64,000 nt of DNA, taken from NCBI GenBank assembly GCA_905233955.1, contig CAJOFQ010000004.1, positions 1 to 64,000 on the forward strand. Reading direction: 5' to 3'. This document shows, piece after piece, positions 7,148-15,288 of this stretch (within the stretch, counting starts at the first letter, position 1; each line of letters opens with the position of its first letter). Below the pieces are notes generated by a model. That model was not told the DNA's origin. It did not search any database and saw only the letters and a list, made by a program, of their open reading frames with translations. Made by a program: the position numbers and the translations under genes. Source of the DNA: an uncultured Lachnospiraceae bacterium (GTDB lineage: Bacteria; Bacillota; Clostridia; Lachnospirales; Lachnospiraceae).

Positions 7148-7804
7148 ATGCTTCAGACAGTTACGCTATCTCTTCTGGAGGGATTTGGAGCGACACTTAA
7201 GTTATTTTTTCTGACTTTGGTGTTCGCTCTTCCTCTGGGACTTTTAATCAGTCTCGGCTCTATGAGCCGTCATGCAGTGGTACGCCTGCCAATCCGTTTT
7301 TTGATCTGGATTATCCGTGGAACTCCATTGTTGTTGCAGCTTTTGGTGTTCTATTATGGACCGGGCATAATTTTACATAACAACATATGGGGATCCGGAG
7401 ATCAGGGGCGTTTTTTGGCTGCTCTAATGGCCTTTGTGATAAATTATTCCTGTTATTTTTCTGAGATATACCGTGGTGGTATCCAGTCTATACCTGTCGG
7501 CCAATATGAGGCAGGCCAGGTGCTGGGTTTGACCAGGACGCAGATATTTTTCAGAATCGTTTTGCTTCAGGTTATAAAGCGTATTGTACCGCCTATTTCC
7601 AACGAAGTAATAACTCTTGTTAAGGATACTTCTCTGGCGAGGGTGATAGCTGTCTATGAGATTATCTGGAATGGACAGTCTTTTATCAAGAGTGCAGGTA
7701 TCATTTGGCCTTTGTTCTACACCGGAGTATTTTATCTTATTTTTTCAGGTCTTTTGACTTTATTGTTCCACGCCATAGAGCGCAAGCTGGATTATTTCAG
7801 ATAG
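7148..7804 (+). CDS. Amino acid ABC transporter, permease
   Basis: A 218-residue inner-membrane permease of the HisM/GlnP type. It has about five hydrophobic segments and the conserved cytoplasmic EAA loop (QYEAGQVLGLTRTQIFFRIVLLQVIKRIVPP, about residues 118-148) that docks on the ATPase. The IRGTPLLLQLLVFYYG segment after the second helix is typical of polar amino acid permeases. The gene lies 16 bases after the binding-protein gene and 9 before the ATPase gene, so the three form one operon. A single permease gene implies a homodimeric channel. Confidence 0.93.
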   Translation: MLQTVTLSLLEGFGATLKLFFLTLVFALPLGLLISLGSMSRHAVVRLPIRFLIWIIRGTPLLLQLLVFYYGPGIILHNNIWGSGDQGRFLAALMAFVINYSCYFSEIYRGGIQSIPVGQYEAGQVLGLTRTQIFFRIVLLQVIKRIVPPISNEVITLVKDTSLARVIAVYEIIWNGQSFIKSAGIIWPLFYTGVFYLIFSGLLTLLFHAIERKLDYFR

Positions 7805-7813
7805 AGGATAGAA

Positions 7814-8584
7814 ATGTCACTTTTGGAAGTTAGTCATATCAAAAAGCATTTTGGGGATACAGAGGTACTTAATGATATAAGCTTTTCCATGGAGGAGGGA
7901 CAGGCAGTATCAATTATCGGTTCATCGGGAAGCGGGAAGACTACATTGCTTCGATGCTTGAATTTTCTCGAAGTACCTGACTATGGAACCATTACAGTTC
8001 GCGGAGAAAAGCTGTTTGATGCTGACAATAATGGAAAGGTCAGTGAGGCAGAGACCAGGAAGAAGAGGCTTCATTTCGGATTAGTGTTTCAGTCATTTAA
8101 TCTTTTTCCACAGTATACTGCGTTGGAGAATGTCATGTTGGCGCCAAAGCTTGCAGCTAAGGAAAATGGTACATGGCGCAGCAGGGAATCAGAAATAAAA
8201 AGTGAAGCCAAAAGGCTTATGGAGCAAATGGGATTAGCTGAACGCATGGACAATTATCCGCATCAGCTTTCAGGCGGACAGTGTCAGAGGGTAGCTATTG
8301 CCAGGGCTCTTGCACTGCAGCCGGATATATTGTGCTTTGACGAACCCACATCGGCGCTGGATCCTGAGCTTACAGGAGAAGTGCTAAAGGTTATCAGAAG
8401 CCTTGCCGAAAGAAACACTACTATGATCATAGTTACCCATGAGATGGCTTTCGCAAGGGAGGTTGCAGATTATGTGATCTTCATGGATGGAGGGCATATA
8501 TTGGAACAGGGTACTCCTTCAGAGGTTATGGATAATCCGACCAGAGATCGCACCAGACAGTTTCTGGCCGGGTATTCCAGATAA
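7814..8584 (+). CDS. Amino acid ABC transporter, ATP-binding protein
   Basis: A 256-residue ATPase of the GlnQ/HisP type that powers the transporter above. Walker A is GSSGSGKTT (about residues 37-45), the Q-loop is VFQSFNLFP, the signature is LSGGQCQRVAIARALA, Walker B is ILCFDEPTSALDP and the switch histidine is in IVTHEMAFA. The motif after Walker A (LRCLNFLEVPD.G.I) is typical of the polar amino acid subfamily. The stop at 8584 is 10 bases from the convergent Memo-AMMECR1 gene end. Confidence 0.95.
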   Translation: MSLLEVSHIKKHFGDTEVLNDISFSMEEGQAVSIIGSSGSGKTTLLRCLNFLEVPDYGTITVRGEKLFDADNNGKVSEAETRKKRLHFGLVFQSFNLFPQYTALENVMLAPKLAAKENGTWRSRESEIKSEAKRLMEQMGLAERMDNYPHQLSGGQCQRVAIARALALQPDILCFDEPTSALDPELTGEVLKVIRSLAERNTTMIIVTHEMAFAREVADYVIFMDGGHILEQGTPSEVMDNPTRDRTRQFLAGYSR

Positions 8585-8593
8585 AGCTGCTTA

Positions 8594-9937
8594 TCAAGTA
8601 TGCCGCTCAACTGTAAAACGATAAAGAGTAAGGTCGGTTTCATCAGGATGAATACCGGCTTTTTGTTTGCAGATTCTAATCTGATCTTCAGGTGTATCTA
8701 CCCCTTCCAGATCGGGCAGCAGAAGCCCTCTTTTTGCATGAAATTCTACTATTACGCCGTAGCGCTTTGCATCCAGTGCTTCAATGGATTCAACCTGTTC
8801 AGGCTCTGACAGGATATCTACATTGATTTCAAGATAAGGAAGTTCATCTTGTGTAATGGGTGAAAAACGAGGGTCTCTGGTAGCAGCAGAGATAGCATTA
8901 TTAATTATTTCCGAGGTGAGGGTTTCTCTGGTCGGAAGAAATGTTCCAATACAACCCCTCAGCATGCCATGTTCATGAATTGATACAAAGGCTCCGGCTC
9001 TCTGACTGCTTATTGCGGGATCAATACTATCAGGATGATAGATGTCACCCGTCCTTATATATGTGTCTATAGTATTTTTTGCAAGTGTCACATATGGGTC
9101 TGATGAGTTGTTTTGCAAGGTCTTGCTCCCTTCCTGGCCATTGGCGCGGCATATGGCAAAACCATACCCTACTCCAAAGGTTGCTTCATGTGTTAGTGGT
9201 GTAATGGAGATTTTTTTGCCTGACAGAGCTCCTGCCATTATGCAGAATGATCTATGACCGCATTCCATACTCCTGGATAACAGGGTTTCATCAAATGTCA
9301 GCAGTTTTTCCAGATCACCCTCCCTAAGAACATCCATGAGCTTTTTATCATATAAGGGACCCTCCGGACGGTAACCATAAGGGCCGTCCTCCTTCTGGCA
9401 ATGAGCCAGGTCGCCGCTTGCGATAAATACACATTTTCTGTTGAGAGAATTTGAAATTTCTGAAATAATATAGCCCAATTGATAGTGAGTGCTTAAGGAC
9501 AGGCCTGACAGACCTATCCTGACCAGCTTAAAGGCTGTGTAGTGCTTAAGTATAAAGTATAGAGGAACCATTGTTCCGTGGTCTAAGGTGGGATCCTGCT
9601 GACCCATTACACCCGCCGGGAAATGAATCTTGTTGCACATCGAGTCAAGCTGTTCGCTAAACTCCTCATCGTATGAGATATCCATGGAGACCTCAGGAGC
9701 GTTAAATGCCCTGAAATTGCCATGGGCATGCGAACCTGGAGACACATGGAAATAATCCCGATATAGTACGCTGTGCGGAGATGTCAGGATTATGGTTTCC
9801 GGCCGGATTCTTGCTATATCTTTGGCGACTTTATCGAAAGAGTCCAGTGTGGGCTGAATCTTTTTTTCCTCACCTCTGCCAATTTCAGGTACTGATATTG
9901 GCGGATGCGGTACAATATATCCTGCAGCTATGCTCAT
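8594..9937 (-). CDS. Memo-like / AMMECR1 fusion protein (AmmeMemoRadiSam system)
   Basis: A 447-residue protein with two domains. Residues about 1-265 resemble the Memo/LigB class III extradiol dioxygenase fold: IVPHPPISVPEIG, then TSPHSVLYRDYF, DPTLDHGTMVPLYF and ASGDLAHCQKEDGPYG, supplying the expected histidines. Residues about 275-447 are an AMMECR1 domain with GAFVSIHEHGMLRGCIGTF and TRDPRFSPIT. In many bacteria both domains act together with a radical SAM protein (AmmeMemoRadiSam system), whose reaction is not settled. No radical SAM gene is nearby. AAAGGAGC precedes the ATG, right after the terminator of the upstream operon. Confidence 0.88.
   Translation of the reverse strand: MSIAAGYIVPHPPISVPEIGRGEEKKIQPTLDSFDKVAKDIARIRPETIILTSPHSVLYRDYFHVSPGSHAHGNFRAFNAPEVSMDISYDEEFSEQLDSMCNKIHFPAGVMGQQDPTLDHGTMVPLYFILKHYTAFKLVRIGLSGLSLSTHYQLGYIISEISNSLNRKCVFIASGDLAHCQKEDGPYGYRPEGPLYDKKLMDVLREGDLEKLLTFDETLLSRSMECGHRSFCIMAGALSGKKISITPLTHEATFGVGYGFAICRANGQEGSKTLQNNSSDPYVTLAKNTIDTYIRTGDIYHPDSIDPAISSQRAGAFVSIHEHGMLRGCIGTFLPTRETLTSEIINNAISAATRDPRFSPITQDELPYLEINVDILSEPEQVESIEALDAKRYGVIVEFHAKRGLLLPDLEGVDTPEDQIRICKQKAGIHPDETDLTLYRFTVERHT
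8635..8664 (+). terminator. Possible terminator of the ABC transporter operon
   Basis: CGG-T-TTCAT pairs with ATGAA-TA-CCG (8635-8642, 8647-8657) across a CAGG loop and is followed by GCTTTTTG. It would stop plus-strand transcription, but it lies inside the 3' coding part of the convergent Memo-AMMECR1 gene. The stem is interrupted, so the call is tentative. Confidence 0.35.
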
Positions 9938-9954
9938 ATGAAGCTCCTTTTTTT

Positions 9955-9996
9955 AAAAAATACGGCAAAGGTATAGAATAGTACACCCTTGCCGTA
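9955..9996 (-). terminator. Intrinsic terminator of the gpmA-zinc-ribbon operon
   Basis: TACGGCAA (9961-9968) pairs with TTGCCGTA (9989-9996), with extra pairing inside (GGT/ACC). On the minus strand the stem is followed by TTTTTT. It lies about 60 bases after the stop of the gene at 10055 and 18 bases before the ATG of the Memo-AMMECR1 gene. Confidence 0.8.
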
Positions 9997-10054
9997 TGTA
10001 AAATCTGGTGCTTTTATCCGGATCATAATTGAGATATGACCTGCAATGCACCCA

Positions 10055-10501
10055 CTAACCTCTGTTTCTGTTGGTAAACATCTTGTCTGACTTTGGTGAA
10101 AATGGGACTGGTTCGTCGCCTATTTCCTCAATAGGAATCGAAGAGCCATCATTCGCCCTGGACACAACATTTTTAGCACATGCTGCGCATATCCTGCCAA
10201 ATTTTATGCTTTTGCCGCATCGCTCGCACTTTATGAAAACAGGTGATCCATCGGTGATTTCAAGTCGCCCTTTACGCAGATAACTGTTGATAACAGAGCG
10301 CCTTACCCCGATAGCAGCTTCTATCGCTGTGGCAGAAGCAGGACCATGCTCATCCAGATAATTACGAATCTTACCATAATCATCCATTTCCTCGTTACCG
10401 CATTCGGGACATTTGTACTCGCCGAGTGCCAGATATTTCATTACATTGCCGCATTTGCTGCATTTCCTGCGGCGCTGCGTCAACAATCCCAAATCAGCCA
10501 T
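10055..10501 (-). CDS. Zinc-ribbon / winged-helix-like protein (paralogue 2)
   Basis: A 148-residue relative of the gene at 2165-2806. It starts directly with the first ribbon (CSKCGNVMKYLALGEYKCPECG), then a helix-turn-helix-like segment (ASATAIEAAIGVRRSVINSYLRKGRLEI) and a second ribbon (CERCGKSIKFGRICAACAK), and ends in a short polar tail. It is the third gene after gpmA and paralogue 3, 20 bases downstream of the latter, and ends before the terminator at 9955-9996. GAGAGGAT precedes the ATG. A nucleic-acid-binding role is inferred from the fold pattern only. Confidence 0.7.
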   Translation of the reverse strand: MADLGLLTQRRRKCSKCGNVMKYLALGEYKCPECGNEEMDDYGKIRNYLDEHGPASATAIEAAIGVRRSVINSYLRKGRLEITDGSPVFIKCERCGKSIKFGRICAACAKNVVSRANDGSSIPIEEIGDEPVPFSPKSDKMFTNRNRG

Positions 10502-10521
10502 CTTGTATATCCTCTCTTATA

Positions 10522-10797
10522 TCACTGGTCAGGATTAGGATTGTCCAGTATGCCATCTTGAATGTATGAATTGATTTCACGCAGCGGAACATTCAGTATT
10601 CGGGACATCTCCACCTTGGTGAGACTGGGTCTCGACTCCAGAAGCTCCTTCATCTTGCCATATGTGTCCTTGAAGGAATTACCGCAATTCTTGCAGGTAT
10701 ATATTCCGTGAACAGCCGAATATGACATTTTTTCTCCGCACTGATCGCAATACCGGACTAGATTGCGTTTGCGCACAAGCCTTGTCAGATTATCCAT
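10522..10797 (-). CDS. Zinc-ribbon / winged-helix-like protein (paralogue 3, short)
   Basis: A 91-residue protein with one four-cysteine ribbon (CDQCGEKM...YTCKNCGNSF) and a helix-turn-helix-like part (SLTKVEMSRILNVPLREINSYIQDG). It lacks the second ribbon of its two paralogues in this window; the natural stop comes straight after the helices, so it is a short version rather than an evident frameshift product. AAGGA precedes the ATG at 8-9 bases. It lies 24 bases after gpmA and 20 before paralogue 2, suggesting one transcript. Confidence 0.68.
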   Translation of the reverse strand: MDNLTRLVRKRNLVRYCDQCGEKMSYSAVHGIYTCKNCGNSFKDTYGKMKELLESRPSLTKVEMSRILNVPLREINSYIQDGILDNPNPDQ

Positions 10798-10821
10798 GTT
10801 TGTTTCCTTGTCTAACTGTAG

Positions 10822-11568
10822 TTATGCCTTCTTGCCCTGATTAGCTACTGCGTTCATAGCTGCTTCTATTGCTGCCTGATCGCCGAGATAACGGTGGGAT
10901 ACAGCGTTGAAGTTATCATCGAGTTCATAAACAAGAGGTACAGCCGTAGGAATATTGAGGTTCAGGATGTCCTCATCGGAAATATTATCCAGGTATTTTA
11001 CAAGAGCGCGAAGTGAGTTGCCATGAGCTGCAATCAGAACCTTCTTGCCAGCCTTGATCTCGGGAAGAATGACCTCCTGATAGTAAGGAACTACACGGTC
11101 GATGGTAATCTTAAGACTCTCTGTGAGTGGAAGATCACTCTTGTCAACGCCTGCATACTGTGCCTGATTAGCAGGATTACGATCATCATCAGCTTCTAAT
11201 GCAGGGGGAGTAACATCGAAGGAACGGCGCCAAATCTTAACCTGATCCTCACCGTATTTCTCTGCTGTTTCAGATTTGTTGAGACCCTGAAGTGCACCGT
11301 AGTGACGCTCGTTGAGCTTCCAGGTCTTGATTACAGGAATCCACTCCTCGTCAAGCTCAGCTAAAACATGGTTGGCTGTGTGTATAGCCCTCTTAAGATA
11401 TGAGGTAAAGCATATGTCAAATGAAAAACCTTCTTTTTTGAGCTCCTTACCGCCGTTAGCTGCTTCTTCGTGTCCTGCGTCAGACAGATCAACATCTGCC
11501 CAGCCTGTGAAAAGATTCTCTTTGTTCCAGACACTCTCTCCGTGACGAATCAGTACAAGTTGACTCAT
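10822..11568 (-). CDS. gpmA: 2,3-bisphosphoglycerate-dependent phosphoglycerate mutase
   Basis: A 248-residue enzyme that interconverts 3- and 2-phosphoglycerate in glycolysis and gluconeogenesis. The catalytic histidine motif is [12 protein letters not shown] at residues 4-15, with [11 protein letters not shown] next and the second histidine in [16 protein letters not shown] (about residues 180-195). [11 protein letters not shown] and [12 protein letters not shown] are also standard. The length is exactly that of the dPGM family. AAAGGAGG precedes the ATG and a good promoter lies at 11614-11642. Two zinc-ribbon genes follow in the same operon, which is an unusual partnership. Confidence 0.96.
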   Translation of the reverse strand: MSQLVLIRHGESVWNKENLFTGWADVDLSDAGHEEAANGGKELKKEGFSFDICFTSYLKRAIHTANHVLAELDEEWIPVIKTWKLNERHYGALQGLNKSETAEKYGEDQVKIWRRSFDVTPPALEADDDRNPANQAQYAGVDKSDLPLTESLKITIDRVVPYYQEVILPEIKAGKKVLIAAHGNSLRALVKYLDNISDEDILNLNIPTAVPLVYELDDNFNAVSHRYLGDQAAIEAAMNAVANQGKKA

Positions 11569-11613
11569 AAAATATTTCCTCCTTTATATAAAATAAACAG
11601 ATTTCCGAAATCC

Positions 11614-11642
11614 ATTTTATCATATCGTCATTATAGGGTCAA
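11614..11642 (-). promoter_or_regulatory. gpmA promoter built on repeat copy C
   Basis: On the minus strand TTGACC (11637-11642) is followed after 17 bases by TAAAAT (11614-11619) with TG one base upstream of the -10. The -35 is part of the AGGGTCAAAAGGT sequence shared with the hairpin repeats at 2121 and 4386. Confidence 0.7.
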
Positions 11643-11648
11643 AAGGTT
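11634..11648. repeat. GGGTCAAAAGGT repeat, half copy C
   Basis: TATAGGGTCAAAAGGTTTTT matches the left arm and loop of copies A and B, but the right arm has diverged and no hairpin forms. It lies between the divergent gpmA and Sel1 promoters. Confidence 0.5.
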
Positions 11649-11672
11649 TTTTATAAGCGTAAAATGGTATCA

Positions 11673-11701
11673 TTTACTAAGCAAATTTTTTATGTTATAC
11701 T
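11673..11701 (+). promoter_or_regulatory. Promoter of the Sel1 / purine operon
   Basis: TTTACT (11673-11678) and TATACT (11696-11701) are 17 bases apart, with an extended TGT before the -10. The expected start is near 11708, 30 bases before ATG 11738. No promoter is evident in the 39 bases before purC, so this one may drive purC, purF and purB too. Confidence 0.7.
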
Positions 11702-11737
11702 ACGGTTTGCTTCTTTTTGGCCTTTGGGGATCCTTGT

Positions 11738-12886
11738 ATGAGAGTGAGACTGCTTGAATCGGCAATAATTATATTGTTTCTGGTTATGATGGCTGTTACC
11801 AGTGCCCGCATGCCCAAAATGCTGATGATTCCGTCTGTTTCCCATAATGTGGATAATCACACCTCAGATGATCCTGGCGATCACAAGCTGGATTATACTG
11901 CTATGACGGAAAAGGAGCTTATGGTATTGGCATATGATGGTGACCCTTATGCCTGTTACAGGCTGGGTGTTTTGTATGATTATGGCGCCAACCAGATTAC
12001 CCAGAATTTTTCCAGTGCTCTTGAGTGGTATCGTACAGCGGATGCATATGGTATGAGCCAGGCAGCTTGTGGTATAGGATATCTGTATCTCAATGGCTGT
12101 GGTGTGGAGCAGGATTATGAGGTTGCCAGGCTGTATTTTCAGAGAGCTGCCCAGTTGGGAGATCCGGAGGGGTATGTGGGTCTTGGCAGGGTAGGTCTGG
12201 AGACTGATGGGGAAGGATCGGAGATTTTTGAGCTTATAAAGACGGCTAAGGATTCCGGGGTACCTGATGGCGCATATTACCTGGGTTACCTGTATGAAAA
12301 GGGCATAGGAACCAGCCCCCGGGGCAAGAAGGCATATCGTTTGTATAAAAAAACAGCTACTCTTGATTCAGATGATCCAACCGATAACTATGCGATTTGT
12401 GCTTCGATGACCAGACTTGGCATACTGTGTATGGAAGGGATTGGAACCAAGAGGGATTATTCTGAAGCACTGGAGTGGTTTGAGCAGGCTGCCGACAGGG
12501 ATTATGCCATGGCATACTATTACATTGGCATAATGTATGAAATGGGGTATGGGGTATCACAGGATTATGGCAGGGCCCTTTCTTATTTGGATCAGGCGGC
12601 ACAGAAGAACTATGCTCCTGCGCTGAACGAAATTGGATGTATGTACTTTGCAGGGCGGGGCGTGGATGTAAATTTCGAGCAGGCTGTATATTATCAGAAG
12701 TTGGCAGCGGCTCTTGGCTACGAAAAAGCCCAGGTTAATCTGGGGTATCTGTATGAGAATGGTTATGGAGTGCAGCGTGATCTGAGTATTGCGCTGACAT
12801 ATTATCAGATGGCCAAGGACAGAGGCTACGCAGGCGCTGCAGAAGCTACGGCCAGAGTTCACAGCCTGATTAACAGGGACAGGTAG
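11738..12886 (+). CDS. Sel1-like repeat protein
   Basis: A 382-residue protein starting at ATG 11738 (GGGGAT upstream). A hydrophobic N-terminal segment (LLESAIIILFLVMMAV) is a probable signal anchor. From about residue 60 it is made of Sel1/TPR-like repeats of about 36 residues, with units such as YLYLNGCGVEQDYEVARLYF, YEMGYGVSQDYGRALSYLDQA and YENGYGVQRDLSIALTYYQMA. Such solenoids bind other proteins. A tethered extracytoplasmic role is inferred. It is 39 bases upstream of purC with no terminator between, an odd head gene for a purine operon. Confidence 0.85.
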   Translation: MRVRLLESAIIILFLVMMAVTSARMPKMLMIPSVSHNVDNHTSDDPGDHKLDYTAMTEKELMVLAYDGDPYACYRLGVLYDYGANQITQNFSSALEWYRTADAYGMSQAACGIGYLYLNGCGVEQDYEVARLYFQRAAQLGDPEGYVGLGRVGLETDGEGSEIFELIKTAKDSGVPDGAYYLGYLYEKGIGTSPRGKKAYRLYKKTATLDSDDPTDNYAICASMTRLGILCMEGIGTKRDYSEALEWFEQAADRDYAMAYYYIGIMYEMGYGVSQDYGRALSYLDQAAQKNYAPALNEIGCMYFAGRGVDVNFEQAVYYQKLAAALGYEKAQVNLGYLYENGYGVQRDLSIALTYYQMAKDRGYAGAAEATARVHSLINRDR

Positions 12887-12925
12887 TATAAGAGCAGTTT
12901 TTTACCGGCAGAAGGGAGATGTATG

Positions 12926-13819
12926 ATGGATAGTTATCAGGACAAGCCTACAGAGATGAAGCCTTCACAGCAGGGCAAGGTCCGTGAGGTTTATGACATA
13001 GGCGATCAGATTATTATGGTTGCTACAGATCGCATTTCAGCCTTTGATGTTATCTTAAAGAACGAAGTAAAAGGCAAGGGAATAATTCTTACCAGAATGT
13101 CTGAGTTCTGGTTTAATCTTACGGCTGACATAATTCCCAATCACATGATTTCAATTGATGTGGATGATATGCCGGATTATTTTAAGCAGGATCGCTATAA
13201 AGGACGCTGTATGAAATGCCGTAAGCTTACCATGCTTCCCGTAGAATGCATAGTAAGGGGGTATATCACAGGCACAGGATGGAAGAGCTATCAGAAGGAT
13301 GGTACTGTTTGCGGAATAAGGCTTCCTGATGGCCTGGTTGAATCTGACAAACTACCGGAGCCCATCTATACGCCTACTACCAAGGCTGATATAGGGCTTC
13401 ACGACGAACATATGACATATCAGGATACAGTTGATTTGCTGGAAAAGCTCTATCCCGGTAAGGGAGAAGGTTACGCCTCAAGAATAAAAGAAGCTACGCT
13501 GGAGCTTTACAAGCGTTGTGCAGATTACGCTTTGGACAAGGGAATAATAATTGCAGATACCAAATTCGAATTTGGTCTTGACGAGAATGGTGAGGTCGTA
13601 CTGGCTGATGAGATGCTGACGCCGGACAGTTCGCGCTTTTGGCCCAAGGAGGGTTATGAGCCCGGACACTCTCAGCCATCTTATGACAAGCAGTATGTCA
13701 GGGACTGGCTTACAGATCACAAGGACAGTAATGACAGTTTACCCGATGATGTCATAGAACGAACCATTGAAAAATATGAAGAGGCATTTTTGCTTCTTAC
13801 AGGAAAGGCGCTCAGTTGA
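12926..13819 (+). CDS. purC: Phosphoribosylaminoimidazole-succinocarboxamide synthase
   Basis: A 297-residue SAICAR synthetase, which joins aspartate to CAIR using ATP in de novo purine synthesis. Family motifs are GKVREVYDIGDQIIMVATDRISAFD near the N-terminus (split here across residues 18-42), VECIVRGYITGTGWKSYQKDG, and IIADTKFEFGLDENGEVVLADEMLTPDSSRFW as the C-terminal signature (only its ends are diagnostic individually). ATG 12926 is 7 bases from AAGGGAG; the in-frame ATG at 12923 is only 4 away, so the later start is preferred. The stop overlaps the purF ATG by one base. Confidence 0.95.
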   Translation: MDSYQDKPTEMKPSQQGKVREVYDIGDQIIMVATDRISAFDVILKNEVKGKGIILTRMSEFWFNLTADIIPNHMISIDVDDMPDYFKQDRYKGRCMKCRKLTMLPVECIVRGYITGTGWKSYQKDGTVCGIRLPDGLVESDKLPEPIYTPTTKADIGLHDEHMTYQDTVDLLEKLYPGKGEGYASRIKEATLELYKRCADYALDKGIIIADTKFEFGLDENGEVVLADEMLTPDSSRFWPKEGYEPGHSQPSYDKQYVRDWLTDHKDSNDSLPDDVIERTIEKYEEAFLLLTGKALS

Positions 13820-15264
13820 TGAACTGTATGAATGAATTGGTTTTACCTGACAGCAGCATACACGAGGCTTGCGGAGTCTTTGGGATGTACGATATAGACG
13901 GAGGTGATGTAGCTTCGTCTATATATTATGGTCTTTTTGCCCTACAGCACAGGGGGCAGGAGTCAAGCGGAATAGCGGTAACTGACACTATGGGTCCAAA
14001 AGGACGCGTTGACTCATACAAGGGAATGGGTCTTGTCAACGAAGTTTTTACAGGAGATATACTTGATAACCTGAAGGGCAATATGGGTGTAGGACATACC
14101 CGTTATTCTACCGCCGGAGAGTCAACTCTTGCCAATGCCCAGCCATTAGTGCTTAATTACGCCAAGGGAACTCTTGCTCTGGCACATAATGGCAATCTTA
14201 TCAATGCTAACTCTCTTAGAAGGGAGCTGTCCAAGACAGGAGCTATCTTCCAGACTACTATTGACACAGAGACAATTGCCTATGTGGTAGCCCGCAAGCG
14301 TCTGGCCTGCAATTCCATTGAAGAAGCAGTAAGGGATACCGTTCCGCTGCTTGAAGGGGCCTATTCAATGGTGATCATGAGCCCCAGGAAGCTGATAGCT
14401 GTCCGTGATCCTTACGGCTTTAAGCCTCTATGCATGGGAAGACGGGACAACACCTTTATATTCGCCTCGGAATCTTCCGCCTTGGAGACCATTGGAGCGG
14501 ATTATATAAGGGATATTCTTCCCGGTGAGATTGTCACCGTAGAATCTGATGGAAAAATTGTATCAGATACATCCAATTGCATAGACGCTTCCAGGCAGGC
14601 CCGCTGCATATTTGAATACATTTATTTTGCCAGACTGGACAGCATGATAGATGATGTTTCCGTCTATGACAGCAGGATGAAGGCAGGTCGTTTTCTGGCT
14701 ATGGATTCTCCTGTTGAAGCGGATCTGGTAGTAGATGTGCCTGAATCAGGCCGCGCCGCAGCTCTTGGGTATTCCCTGGAGTCCGGGATACCCTACGGAA
14801 TTGCCTTCGTTAAAAATGCTTATGTCGGCAGATCATTTATCAGTCCCAAGCAGAAAAACCGCGAATCAGCTGTTCGTATCAAGCTTAATGTTCTAAGGGA
14901 GGCAGTTCGAGGAAAAAGGGTTATTATGATAGATGATTCCATAGTGCGTGGAACCACATCGGATCGAATAGTAACCATGCTTCGGGAGGCGGGCGCCAGG
15001 GAGGTACACATGAGGGTTGCAGCTCCACCGTTTTTGTGGCCCTGTTATTTTGGAATAGACATTCCTGTCAGGGAACAGCTTATTGCTTACAACCGTTCGA
15101 TAGAAGAGATTCGTCAGGTAATTGGAGCGGACACTTTAGGCTATTTGAGGGTTGAGCGATTAAAGGAGCTGGCAAGCGGCAAGGGCATATGTACAGGCTG
15201 CTTTACAGGTTATTATCCCTACAAGCCGCCGCGTGAGGATATCCGTGGAGATTATGAAGAATGA
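13819..15264 (+). CDS. purF: Amidophosphoribosyltransferase
   Basis: A 481-residue enzyme for the first committed step of purine synthesis (PRPP plus glutamine to phosphoribosylamine). HEACGVFGMYD puts the nucleophile at Cys18, so about 17 residues should be removed as propeptide. The glutaminase domain has GVGHTRYSTAG; the transferase domain has the PRPP loop VIMIDDSIVRGTT. Four cysteines (CIFEY, PCYFG and CTGC) match the [4Fe-4S] ligands of the Bacillus-type enzyme, so an oxygen-sensitive cluster is expected. TTG at 13816 is an alternative start, but ATG 13819 fits better. It is coupled to purC by TGATG. Confidence 0.95.
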   Translation: MNCMNELVLPDSSIHEACGVFGMYDIDGGDVASSIYYGLFALQHRGQESSGIAVTDTMGPKGRVDSYKGMGLVNEVFTGDILDNLKGNMGVGHTRYSTAGESTLANAQPLVLNYAKGTLALAHNGNLINANSLRRELSKTGAIFQTTIDTETIAYVVARKRLACNSIEEAVRDTVPLLEGAYSMVIMSPRKLIAVRDPYGFKPLCMGRRDNTFIFASESSALETIGADYIRDILPGEIVTVESDGKIVSDTSNCIDASRQARCIFEYIYFARLDSMIDDVSVYDSRMKAGRFLAMDSPVEADLVVDVPESGRAAALGYSLESGIPYGIAFVKNAYVGRSFISPKQKNRESAVRIKLNVLREAVRGKRVIMIDDSIVRGTTSDRIVTMLREAGAREVHMRVAAPPFLWPCYFGIDIPVREQLIAYNRSIEEIRQVIGADTLGYLRVERLKELASGKGICTGCFTGYYPYKPPREDIRGDYEE

Positions 15265-15288
15265 GTTTAATAAAATAAGGAGCGCCAT

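Noticed and set aside
12887..12922. Possible purine riboswitch before purC
   Set aside because: The gap is only 36-39 bases, too short for the aptamer, and no matching sequence is seen.
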